From NCBI GenBank assembly GCA_016284315.1, contig JAEEOO010000033.1, forward strand, positions 1-64,000: a stretch of DNA of 64,000 bases, read 5' to 3'. Positions 25,400-34,530 of the stretch are shown in pieces. Both the position numbers and the translations under genes were made by a program. The first letter of the stretch is position 1, and the number at the start of each line of letters is the position of its first letter. A model generated the notes under the pieces. That model was given only the letters and a program-made list of their open reading frames with translations. It searched no databases and was not told the DNA's origin. This DNA comes from Lachnospiraceae bacterium (GTDB lineage Bacteria > Bacillota > Clostridia > Lachnospirales > Lachnospiraceae).

Positions 25400-26989
25400 C
25401 TATCTTGAATAATTTACGCTTTCAATTATTGCATATCCATCGGTTCTATCTTTTTCGGACACGCAATAAACTCCATTCTTAACTCCCACCCATCTTCCGG
25501 GTACAGAGATCATTTCAAGAGCCTTTTCGTATGTATAACCGTCGGTTCCAAAGTACACGCTGACACTTTCTTCGGGGAAGTTTCTTTCCTGTTCATTCAG
25601 GTCCCTTTCCCCAATTCTTTTAACAACATACTTAACATACACTTCTTTGGTATCTTTCGGAAGAACTGTGACTTCATTTATATCTTCCTTCGTTTCGGAT
25701 ACCAGATTATTGTCAAACTTCTGTACACCTTTAACAGTATGAACTCTGACTCCGGATCCCGACCTGCAAAAAGCTAAGACTCCATATTCCATTCCCATTG
25801 ATACAACACCGGCTTCATCACCGTCGGTTAATTCGGAAATATCAATCGTGGTTACACATTCAAATTCCGGTGCAGGCCACTTCTGAAGAAGTAGATTCGG
25901 TACATCTCCATATGCGCTGTTTTTATACACCGCATTTAAAACAAGTCCTCTTTTTGAAAATCCGTACCACTTATCATTTGAATTAGCATTCCACTGCCAC
26001 TGGAGCCCAAGTTTTCGTCCTTTGAAATCATCGGATGTCTGTGGCTCGGTCTTTACATATTTAGTATCTGCAACATCCGGCTTTTTATAAGTTCTGACCG
26101 GCTCTCCATATTCCCTGTTGTTAACACAGCGCCCTATTACCGGCCAGCCGTTGGCCCATTTCATTGGCTGCAAATGAACAATACGTCCGGCAGCATAAAC
26201 ATCCTGAAAATGTATGAACCAATCCTCTCCCGTAACCGTATCAACCCACGCTCCCTGATGAGGACCATTGATATCGGTTTCGCCCTGCCTCATAACTACT
26301 CTGTATTCATAGGGACCATAAATATATTTCGAGCGAAGGACGGTCTGCCATCCGGTTTTAACGCCTCCCGCGGGAGCAAATATATAGTAGTAACCATTTC
26401 TTTTATATAGCTTCGGTCCTTCGATAGTATGCTGATCATTCAGATTTCCGTCAAAGATCTTTACCGGTTCACCCAAAAGCCCCATACCGTCATCTCTCAT
26501 CTCCTGCATATAAAGAACGCTTTTATATCCGATACGGCTCTTTGCTACTCCCGCAACAAGATATGCTTTTCCGTCATCATCCCAGAAAGGGCAGGGATCG
26601 ATCCAACCTGCTCCCGGTCTTATGTTTACAGGTTCAGACCATTCTCCGTACGGATCTTTTGCGGTGCACATATAAATTCCTTCATCAGGCATAGGAAAAC
26701 ATACATAAAACAATCCCTCATGATACCTAATAGAAGGAGCCCAAACGCCGCATCCATGGATAGGTTTTTCATATCTGTCTTCCGGAATCTTCTTTATAAC
26801 ATAATTAATGATCTCCCAATTAACCAGATCTTTTGAGTGAAGCAACGGTAGCCCCGGTGCATTGCAAAAGCTTGAAGCAACCATATAATAATCTTCACCT
26901 ACGCGAATCGCGTCAGGATCGGAGTAGTCCGCATATAAAATAGGATTTGTGTAGGTTCCGTCTCCATTATCAGCATTCCAAATCATCAT
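25400..26989 (-). CDS. GH43 beta-xylosidase / alpha-L-arabinofuranosidase, intracellular
   Basis: 529 residues. The five-bladed propeller (about 1-310) carries the GH43 triad: base Asp in YSDPDAIR, the pKa-setting Asp in WIDPCPFWDD, and the acid Glu in HTIEGPKLY. The C-terminal 200 residues match the beta-sandwich that follows the propeller in xylosidase-type GH43 enzymes (LGLQWQWNAN). There is no signal peptide, so it should act in the cytoplasm on imported xylo- or arabino-oligosaccharides. GGGAG precedes two adjacent ATGs; the second (26986) has better spacing. It is a single-gene unit by position. Confidence 0.88.
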   Translation of the reverse strand: MMIWNADNGDGTYTNPILYADYSDPDAIRVGEDYYMVASSFCNAPGLPLLHSKDLVNWEIINYVIKKIPEDRYEKPIHGCGVWAPSIRYHEGLFYVCFPMPDEGIYMCTAKDPYGEWSEPVNIRPGAGWIDPCPFWDDDGKAYLVAGVAKSRIGYKSVLYMQEMRDDGMGLLGEPVKIFDGNLNDQHTIEGPKLYKRNGYYYIFAPAGGVKTGWQTVLRSKYIYGPYEYRVVMRQGETDINGPHQGAWVDTVTGEDWFIHFQDVYAAGRIVHLQPMKWANGWPVIGRCVNNREYGEPVRTYKKPDVADTKYVKTEPQTSDDFKGRKLGLQWQWNANSNDKWYGFSKRGLVLNAVYKNSAYGDVPNLLLQKWPAPEFECVTTIDISELTDGDEAGVVSMGMEYGVLAFCRSGSGVRVHTVKGVQKFDNNLVSETKEDINEVTVLPKDTKEVYVKYVVKRIGERDLNEQERNFPEESVSVYFGTDGYTYEKALEMISVPGRWVGVKNGVYCVSEKDRTDGYAIIESVNYSR

Positions 26990-27009
26990 AGATCTCCCAA
27001 AACAAATAA

Positions 27010-27045
27010 ATAAGGATCATCCGCTACTATACGAATAATCCTTAT
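27010..27045 (-). promoter_or_regulatory. Inverted repeat upstream of GH43 gene
   Basis: ATAAGGAT/ATCCTTAT arms 20 bp apart (27010-27017 with 27038-27045), 21 bp before the GH43 start. Placement suggests an operator or leader hairpin; no regulator gene is adjacent. Confidence 0.35.
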
Positions 27046-27107
27046 ATATATTACTACAAATAGTGATCGATGTCACAAATATTCTTTATGAATTATTGCA
27101 AAAAAAG

Positions 27108-27136
27108 GAACGGGTTCCTTGCGGAATTCCCGTTTC
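27108..27136 (-). terminator. Intrinsic terminator after the pectin enzyme gene
   Basis: GAACGGGTTCC pairs with GGAATTCCCGTTTC with small bulges; on the minus strand it is followed by CTTTTTTTGC. It lies 43 bp past the stop codon. Confidence 0.75.
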
Positions 27137-27178
27137 TTTTTCATATAGGAGTCAACCTGACATTTATTTGATTCTTAT

Positions 27179-30100
27179 TTATTTGATCAGGCCAAGTGCG
27201 GCAAGGATCTTTGCCATAAGTCCTGTCTTGATTGCAACGACTGCTGCCACTGCGATAACAACAACTGCTCCGGTTCCTGCTGCCACAGGAACTACAGGGA
27301 ATTTCTTAGCAGGTTCGGGTGAAGGTGCGATGTCTACAGTAATGAGGTCTTCACCTCCGCCAAGGTTTGATCCTGAGCCTGCTGCCTCGGTATCGCCAAG
27401 TTCATGAGTCTCTACAGCGGTTTCTTCCGTTGTAGTCTCCTCTACTTTGTTGGTATTAGTGTTCTGTCCGCCGGTTGTAGTCTCGGTTTTCTGAGTAGCA
27501 GTCTCCTGCTTTTCCTCAGTCTTGGCTTCAGCTGCCTGAGTTGAAGGTGCAGCCTCTGCGGTGTTCTGAGATACAGTCTGTGCAGGAGTAGTCTGGGTGC
27601 TCTCGTTCTGAGAAGGTGCGGGCTGTACTACTTCTGTTGTAGGCTCCTCTGTCTTGGGCTCTCCGTCCTTTGAATCGGCTGCAGAACCCTTGATCTGACT
27701 CTGATCTGTAAGAGCATCATAATTTCCGTCAAGGATCGCAAGTACATCCTTATAGTCGATACCTGCTGCCTCTAAAGCTGCAATGCCGGTATCTGACATC
27801 TTAAGGAAATTACCAAGGTCAATACGTCCGTCCTCAGTGCGCATATCTTCAGCTACCTGTAAAGGATCGCTTACTGATGCTCCGGGAGCGTTCAATGATA
27901 CGAACCAGTTCTCAGATGCAGTTAATCCTGCTTTGTTTGCGCTCTTTCCATCTTCCCAATAGAAGTTCAGATCGCCACGGACCATAGAACTGTTCTGAGT
28001 TCCCTTTAACTTAAGGTTTTCAGCGTTACCGGTGTTCTCAGTTCTGAAACTCATTACACCGTCAACCATGAATGCTGTATTTGCTGCATCATTGGTGTAG
28101 AGAGCTACATTGTTTGCTCCGTTATTGAATGAAGTGCTGTTATATACTTCGATATCGGGGCAGGAGTTTGAATCAATACCCTTTGCCTTATTGTTAAAGG
28201 CTACAGAATTGATAAGCTTATGGTGTCCGGTAATGCTGGATCCACCCATCTTAAAGCCATTTCCGTTACCTTCGTTGGTTCCGTCAACGCCATATCCGTT
28301 TGAGAATGCTACGCAGTTCTGAATGGTAACCTGTCCGATGGAACCGGTTTCAACCTTTGCAAAAAGGTCCCATCCGTCGTCTGCATTGTTGTACGCGATA
28401 CATCCGTCAAATACAATGCCATTGCCAACGGTCAGCTTTGCTGCGAATCCGTCCGCATCTTCGTATCCTGCGTCTGCATTGCTGTAAGATGTGCAGTTAA
28501 GGATAAGGTCATAGCTGGGCCATTTATCCGACTTATCGCTTCCAAGATATCTGCTTACCTGAATACCGGTGTTTCCGTTTTCATAGGTATGGATATCCTT
28601 CAATGTACAGTGGCTTCCTGAAAGCTGAATGCCCTTTAATGAGTTGCCTGAATGTGTACAGTCAATGCCGCTGATATACCAGTAATCTCCTGCAAGAACA
28701 AAGCCTGCGCATTTCTTGTTAAAGTCAAATACTGCTCTGTTATCGGGATCAGCGATCATGCGGATAGGGTTCTCTGCTGTTCCGTCAATTCCTCTTGCTA
28801 CAGTGACTGTTTCCTGAAGGGAATAGGTTCCGCCTGCAAGACGAATGGTCTGGCCGGGCTTAACGAACTTAACTGCGGTGTAGATATCAACAGGATCTGC
28901 TTCGGTTCCTGCACCGTTTGCTGTTCCGGTAGGAGCAACAAAGATCTCGTCTGCGGCGCTGATATTTTTATAAGTTACAGTATAGCTAAAGTTTGCAGTC
29001 TCATAGGACTCAAGAAGCTGATACTGATCATTGCCGGGATGGAAGCCTGCTTCGGGAGTGAAGGTTACATTAAATCTGTTCTCACCAAGAGAAAGTACAG
29101 TCTTAACATCCACAGTCTTGCCTGACTTAACAGCCTTGTTATCTACAAGGACTTTTCCTGTTGCATCAGTGATCTTAAGGGTACCGTTTGCATTTCCGTA
29201 GTACTGAAGAGTGTAATCTGCAGTATTTGAATGCTCTGCGGAAATAATGCTGTAGTTGGGTACCACATAGGTAATAGGTCTTCCCTCTGAAGGTGCATCA
29301 TCAGCGGGATTGATAGTAACAAGCTCGATATCGCTAAAGGTTACCTTAAAAGTTCTTGATGCGAAGAAGCCCACATATACATGTTCTTCATCAAGTTTGC
29401 TCAAAGCCTCTGTATCATAGAACTTCTTGGTTGAAACCTCGTTTCCGTTTTCATCAAGAAGGCTTACAAAGTATCCTGTGTTGTTCTTCTGAATGCGGAA
29501 AACAACTTCTGTCAAAGGATTTTCTATAGTTCCCTGAACGGTTCCGCTTGAATTATTAGCAAAAAGGTTATAAGTTCCTGCTCCCTTCGAGCCGCATGAA
29601 GACTCAAGTGGATACATCTTTGACTTAAAGTCTGCATTTACTGTAGCAGAATCATTTGCCTCTAAGAGTGAAAGATTTTCCTTGGTAACTCCAACCTTTT
29701 CCTGTGCTCCAAGACCAAGTTTCATGCTGATCTTTGCTGCGTTTGAGTCTGTTGTTACGCTTCCGCCGATGGTATCGTAGTAGTACTCCACCTTTGTTCC
29801 GGAAGCCATGTAGGAGTTATTCCAGAAAACAGATGCATCTCCGTTTACACCTACTCTATCGCAGGCCATAAGTCCGAAGCCTTCCTGACCGTTGGTAAAT
29901 GCCCATGTGTCAATGGTAGCCTTTGCTGTAAGTGTAAAGTTTACATCTGAAGGAAGTGTTGCATAGTAGAATGCCAGGCCGTCCGTGGATGCAGGAACCA
30001 GCTTACCCTTGCTGTTCAGATTCCATACGGTCACGGAATCTTCTGCATTCTTTTTGTATCCGGTATTCTTGGAATTCTTGTCCACGCCCTGTCCGAAAGC

Positions 30101-33100
30101 TGCGAATGTCCACTCGATCTCGCCCTCTTCCGTTACCGGGATCTCACTGTTGCTTGCTATGGAGCTGCTCTCGCCGCGGACTGCTGCCACGCTGAACTGA
30201 TAGGTGTGGTCTACCGCCAGTCCGGTAAAGCGCTGCTCGTACTCCGTCTTGGTGTTATTCACAACCACTTCCGGAGTAAAGGTTCTTGTGATGACGGAGT
30301 TCTGATCCGCCTTATCCGTCACGGTGATCTGATAGCTCTCTGCTTCCGCAACAGAGTAGAACTTGAAGGCCACTTCACCATCGCCCTTGTTTACAAGGTT
30401 CTTGATCTGAGGAACGGTCAGAGGAAGCGAAAATGCAAACTTCTCTGTCTCTGTGCTTTCCAGCGTCTGTTCCTCATCCTCTCTGGAGAGGGAGGCTGCG
30501 AAGAAATACTCTCCGCTGGCGGTAGGAGTAAAGCTGAAGACGAACTCATTCTTCTCTGCGCTCGCCTGAAGAGTTGCGAGGATCTCACGCTCACCCAACT
30601 CCGGATAACCTGTCAACATGTAAGCGGTCAGCTTGTCTCCGCCGTCTTTTCCGATAATAGCAGATACAGTTACATCGATCTTGTTGGGATCCTGTGCATT
30701 CAGGGCCACATTCGTAACAACCGGCTCATTCACTGTTTCCCAATCGGCTCTGACAACTTCAGTGGGTGCGCCGTCTGTGACTTCCACCTTAAAAATATAG
30801 TTATTATTCGTAGCTCCGCCAAGATAATAGGTGCCTGCTTTATCCAGCTTCAGAGTGTCGCAATATGCTGTGTTCTTGGTATGTTCACCCTCGGTGATCG
30901 CCACCTGCTTTCCTTCGCTGTCAAGGATCGCCATCTGACGATTATCGTCGCCTCCCTCAACCCACCAAATCTTAACACTTGCTTCGGAAGATGTGGCGAA
31001 CTTGATAGCGTTCATGTCTGTAGTTACCTTGCCGCCCAGATTCAGTCTGACGCCGGAGGTGTATCCATCCTCCCATTTCTTGGAACTTGAATCCACCTTA
31101 GACTTTGCACTGAAGATCAGCGTGAAATAATCCTCCGTTCCGGCCTTCAGTGTATCTCCGTCGGCTTTCTTATTTGCTGCAAATGCTTCCAGATCAGAAG
31201 CTTCAAATACGAATTCTGTCGTAGCGGACTCACTTTCAGTTCCTGCTGCAGGTGCCGGTGTGGGTGATTCCTGACTGGTGCCATCCGGGAAAGCGATGGT
31301 CATATCGTTTCCGTGAGCAGCGAAAGGATCCCAGTCTCCAAGGAAAGCTGCCACGGAAATTGCGGTGCCGTCTGCACAGACTGCGGTCTCCGGCTGCTGA
31401 GCCCAGTTCACACGGGCTGCGCTGTTGTTTACGCCGGCTACTTCATAAGTACCAAACTCCACACATCTTGCAGACTCTCCACCGAGGGCGGCGTTCCATC
31501 CTGCAGGCTGGATCAGGGACGTCTTGGCATTGGCATCATATACGCCGTTTACCCAGTTTGTTGCTTCCACAACAGTATCGAAGAAGACAACCTCGGAGGT
31601 GTTCGCCTGCCAGGGTCTACCAAACTGTCCCGGCTTGGATGCATGCTGGGATGCGGTATTCACACCGGGTGTGGTGCTCTTTACGGTACAGTTGTACATA
31701 AGATAACCACGGCCGGTTGCCGATTTCTGCTGAGCTGCAGTGATGTATCCCACATCGTTCTTGTCCTCGCTGGTGTTGAATACCAGATCGCACTTTGCGA
31801 AGACTGCGGTCATACCGCCAAAGATGTAGTCGGTTCCACCATATACATCACAGTTATAGAAAGCCTGAGTTGAACCTACGTCTCCGTATAAAGTATCCTG
31901 ACGTCCGATAAACGCGCAGTGATCAAAATATGCCTTGGTAGCTGCCGATCTTATGGCGATAGCCGCTGCTCTTTCAACATATTTCTTATCCTGAACAGTA
32001 GTGTCTCCTGCCTGCATTGATGAACGTGCAACGGAACCTTCTTTTGCTCCGCTCTGCTTTACGATAACATCGCCGGCAGCTTTCTCTGACTGATACTGAT
32101 TAAATGAGTTTTCAAAAATAATATCTTTTGCTTCAAAGCCTGCAGCGTTAATAACTACAGTTGCATTCCAGTAGCTTCCTGCGGTTGTTCCCGAACCGGG
32201 ATTTACAAATGAAGCATAACCATTGTACTTGTTTACTTCCAGCAAACGAGCGTCGTACTTGCAATCGTCTCCCATGCTGTAATAGGTATATCCGTGTCCG
32301 TAATAACCGGTGATACGAACTGAATTAGCATCAAGAGAAACCCCCTTGTTTACAGGCTGGATGCTTGCCCCTGAAACCGCATTCTTAAGGGTTACATTGG
32401 GTGTATCAATAACAAGCATTTCCTGATAATCACCGGGCTGAATCTCTACGGTGACTCTCTGATCATCGGTTCGGTTCATGTTCCTAATGGCTTCAATTGC
32501 CTCACCAATGGTTTCATAATCTTTTCCTGAACCAACGGTTACGGTAGCCTTATAAGGAACGCTTACGGTACCGGTTTTCTTAAAAGGAACACTAAGAGTA
32601 ATTTCTTCTGAAGAAACCTTTGCGTCCTTTGAATATTTCTCTTCAAAAGAATATCCTTCAGGTACGCCGGTAACTTCCACTCTGTACCGGCCGTTTCTGA
32701 GTGAAATTCCTTCGGTTCCTGTGAAGGTATAAGAATATGTTGTATCTGTAAATCCGTTTGAAGGATCAAGTAAAATAAACTTAAACCCACAACCGCTTAA
32801 GTCAAGAGCTTCAAGGTTAGTGCCCTCTTTTGCGATGTTTACAGAATAAACATCCTTTTTGGTAAGAGCGATGGTAGCCTCATTTGAATTGTCATCAAAG
32901 CTCATGGAAGTAGTTCCGAGAGTATAATCATCCGCTCCTGATAAAGTAAGAGCGTAATTAACGCCTGACTGGAGAGTAACCGAGAAGTTTAATCCGTTCT
33001 CGCCCTCTGAAAGTTCCATAGCGGGAACATATACAGATTCAGGATCATCGGGAGTAAATGTAAAACTTGCATTTCCCTTAAAACTGTTAAGATCCCCGCT

Positions 33101-34120
33101 TTCAATGCCTGAAACAGTTCCACTGACATTTACAAGGCTGACACCTGAAACGGTCACAGCAAGGCTTCCGTCCTCAGATGCATTTACTGACTTTTCGGAA
33201 GTAATAACATATGCATCTGCGCCTTCAAGGGTCATATCATAATCAAAGCCCTTTGCAAGAGTCGCAGTAAAATTGCCTTCAGAAACTGTACTTCTTACAA
33301 CATTACCGTTCTGACGGTTTGTAAATACAAGGTCAAAAGTACCGGCGCCGGTAAATCCTGTGACAGTACCGCTGATATTGGCATAGCTTGCATGCTGACG
33401 GTACACTCTTGCTACAACAAGCTTCTCGGTTGCGGAATAAAGCTTGTACTGAGCTGTAGCCTTGGGATATACAACCATTTTGGAAACAGTTCCGGATCCC
33501 AACGTATGTGTGTGTACGTTCGAATCACTTGCATCTGACATATTTTCAAAATGAAGTTCTGAATCAGTACCGTTGCTTGCCACATAGAAAGTTACGGTAT
33601 CATCCGCACGGCAATTAAGTGCAACATATACATTGGCATTTGACCCCTTATTGCTGTAAATATATCCGGTATAAACATTGCCGTCGCTGTCCTTCAAGCT
33701 TTTTTCATCTGTTCTTGTCAAAGCAGTATTTGAAGTACGGAGCCTGTGATTAGTTGAATAACCTCCATCATTAAAAATAAAGTCTCCGTTATCAACACTG
33801 AAAGATGCAAGGGTTACACCGGTTGTTCCGGGTTCAGCATTGAAAAACCCGTTGATGGTATCTACATCAAGTCTATTGTTGTAGCCCTCTCCCAGATTCT
33901 CGGCACCGAAGTCCCATACATCAATTTTCCCCTCATCAAAGTTACGATCTGTGGTACTGCTTTCATTAGTTGCAGGAGTACCATTCCCGCCATCGTTCGA
34001 TTCTTCTGCGAAGGAACGAAGTGGCATCCCTACAGAAAAGCCGGTAGCAAGAAAAGCTACAGACAGTAGGGCTGAGCCAATTCTGGCCCACTTTTTCTTT
34101 CTTAGTGCATTTCCGAACAT
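27179..34120 (-). CDS. Giant surface-anchored pectinase: pectin methylesterase (CE8) plus pectate lyase (PL9)
   Basis: 2313 residues from the ATG at 34120 (GGAGG upstream; the track start is 4 codons longer). Order: signal peptide (about 1-40); N-terminal beta modules (about 60-525); CE8 methylesterase (about 525-945) with GRQDTLYGD, GGTDYIFGG (nucleophile Asp) and GRPWQ; a carbohydrate-binding-like module (about 965-1115); Fn3-like modules (to about 1325); a further beta-sandwich (about 1330-1600); PL9 lyase as a right-handed helix (about 1730-2060) with DGFAAKLTVGNG holding the likely catalytic Lys; a Glu/Thr/Pro-rich spacer; a C-terminal TM helix (about 2275-2298). It would de-esterify pectin and cut the product at the cell surface. 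Part of the gene is more GC-rich than the rest. Upstream sits a cre-like operator. Confidence 0.92.
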   Translation of the reverse strand: MFGNALRKKKWARIGSALLSVAFLATGFSVGMPLRSFAEESNDGGNGTPATNESSTTDRNFDEGKIDVWDFGAENLGEGYNNRLDVDTINGFFNAEPGTTGVTLASFSVDNGDFIFNDGGYSTNHRLRTSNTALTRTDEKSLKDSDGNVYTGYIYSNKGSNANVYVALNCRADDTVTFYVASNGTDSELHFENMSDASDSNVHTHTLGSGTVSKMVVYPKATAQYKLYSATEKLVVARVYRQHASYANISGTVTGFTGAGTFDLVFTNRQNGNVVRSTVSEGNFTATLAKGFDYDMTLEGADAYVITSEKSVNASEDGSLAVTVSGVSLVNVSGTVSGIESGDLNSFKGNASFTFTPDDPESVYVPAMELSEGENGLNFSVTLQSGVNYALTLSGADDYTLGTTSMSFDDNSNEATIALTKKDVYSVNIAKEGTNLEALDLSGCGFKFILLDPSNGFTDTTYSYTFTGTEGISLRNGRYRVEVTGVPEGYSFEEKYSKDAKVSSEEITLSVPFKKTGTVSVPYKATVTVGSGKDYETIGEAIEAIRNMNRTDDQRVTVEIQPGDYQEMLVIDTPNVTLKNAVSGASIQPVNKGVSLDANSVRITGYYGHGYTYYSMGDDCKYDARLLEVNKYNGYASFVNPGSGTTAGSYWNATVVINAAGFEAKDIIFENSFNQYQSEKAAGDVIVKQSGAKEGSVARSSMQAGDTTVQDKKYVERAAAIAIRSAATKAYFDHCAFIGRQDTLYGDVGSTQAFYNCDVYGGTDYIFGGMTAVFAKCDLVFNTSEDKNDVGYITAAQQKSATGRGYLMYNCTVKSTTPGVNTASQHASKPGQFGRPWQANTSEVVFFDTVVEATNWVNGVYDANAKTSLIQPAGWNAALGGESARCVEFGTYEVAGVNNSAARVNWAQQPETAVCADGTAISVAAFLGDWDPFAAHGNDMTIAFPDGTSQESPTPAPAAGTESESATTEFVFEASDLEAFAANKKADGDTLKAGTEDYFTLIFSAKSKVDSSSKKWEDGYTSGVRLNLGGKVTTDMNAIKFATSSEASVKIWWVEGGDDNRQMAILDSEGKQVAITEGEHTKNTAYCDTLKLDKAGTYYLGGATNNNYIFKVEVTDGAPTEVVRADWETVNEPVVTNVALNAQDPNKIDVTVSAIIGKDGGDKLTAYMLTGYPELGEREILATLQASAEKNEFVFSFTPTASGEYFFAASLSREDEEQTLESTETEKFAFSLPLTVPQIKNLVNKGDGEVAFKFYSVAEAESYQITVTDKADQNSVITRTFTPEVVVNNTKTEYEQRFTGLAVDHTYQFSVAAVRGESSSIASNSEIPVTEEGEIEWTFAAFGQGVDKNSKNTGYKKNAEDSVTVWNLNSKGKLVPASTDGLAFYYATLPSDVNFTLTAKATIDTWAFTNGQEGFGLMACDRVGVNGDASVFWNNSYMASGTKVEYYYDTIGGSVTTDSNAAKISMKLGLGAQEKVGVTKENLSLLEANDSATVNADFKSKMYPLESSCGSKGAGTYNLFANNSSGTVQGTIENPLTEVVFRIQKNNTGYFVSLLDENGNEVSTKKFYDTEALSKLDEEHVYVGFFASRTFKVTFSDIELVTINPADDAPSEGRPITYVVPNYSIISAEHSNTADYTLQYYGNANGTLKITDATGKVLVDNKAVKSGKTVDVKTVLSLGENRFNVTFTPEAGFHPGNDQYQLLESYETANFSYTVTYKNISAADEIFVAPTGTANGAGTEADPVDIYTAVKFVKPGQTIRLAGGTYSLQETVTVARGIDGTAENPIRMIADPDNRAVFDFNKKCAGFVLAGDYWYISGIDCTHSGNSLKGIQLSGSHCTLKDIHTYENGNTGIQVSRYLGSDKSDKWPSYDLILNCTSYSNADAGYEDADGFAAKLTVGNGIVFDGCIAYNNADDGWDLFAKVETGSIGQVTIQNCVAFSNGYGVDGTNEGNGNGFKMGGSSITGHHKLINSVAFNNKAKGIDSNSCPDIEVYNSTSFNNGANNVALYTNDAANTAFMVDGVMSFRTENTGNAENLKLKGTQNSSMVRGDLNFYWEDGKSANKAGLTASENWFVSLNAPGASVSDPLQVAEDMRTEDGRIDLGNFLKMSDTGIAALEAAGIDYKDVLAILDGNYDALTDQSQIKGSAADSKDGEPKTEEPTTEVVQPAPSQNESTQTTPAQTVSQNTAEAAPSTQAAEAKTEEKQETATQKTETTTGGQNTNTNKVEETTTEETAVETHELGDTEAAGSGSNLGGGEDLITVDIAPSPEPAKKFPVVPVAAGTGAVVVIAVAAVVAIKTGLMAKILAALGLIK

Positions 34121-34209
34121 AAAATCCTCCAATACAAAAAATCATCCATGAAATAACTCCCGAGTCACTCCTTTGATCCCGGCTTCTACCCCTAAAAACG
34201 CTCTAAATT

Positions 34210-34225
34210 ATGTAAACGCTTACAT
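34210..34225 (-). promoter_or_regulatory. cre-like / LacI-family operator
   Basis: ATGTAAACGCTTACAT fits the catabolite response element consensus WTGNAARCGNWWWCAW at every position and is an almost perfect palindrome. It lies 90 bp upstream of the pectinase ATG. CcpA or a local LacI-family repressor could bind it. In the rest of the 34133-34530 gap I see only this and the dyad at 34417. Confidence 0.7.
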
Positions 34226-34416
34226 ATCATATTGCGTACTTTCTAAATGTTAGCATGAAAATTCTTCGCAAAACAATAAAAACAACGTTATTTTCTCTAA
34301 TTGCATGCCGAAATTTCAAACTGTTTTTTGTACTTTTTCACAAATAACAGAGGTTATCAATGTATTGTCCGTTACACTATACAATGTTAGCTCTTACATT
34401 TTGTGCACATTGACCG

Positions 34417-34442
34417 GAAACTATTGTAAACGTAATAGTTTC
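34417..34442. promoter_or_regulatory. Perfect 9-bp dyad upstream of the phosphofructokinase gene
   Basis: GAAACTATT/AATAGTTTC with an 8-nt loop, overlapping a possible plus-strand promoter (TTGACC at 34410-34415, weak -10). It could be an operator or a leader hairpin for the gene at 34531. Confidence 0.4.
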
Positions 34443-34530
34443 TTTTGGAACTATTTGACCTATGTATTTTTTGATTTTTCCTTTAATATTATCTATGGAA
34501 TATTTAACCGGACACAGTTAGGAGTTTTAA

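Noticed and set aside
30206-31090. 294-codon plus-strand ORF, with another of 186 codons at 31313-31873
   Set aside because: Both lie antisense within the pectinase gene in its GC-rich block; products are Cys/Arg/Leu-rich without domains and have no ribosome site. They are shadows of the codon bias.
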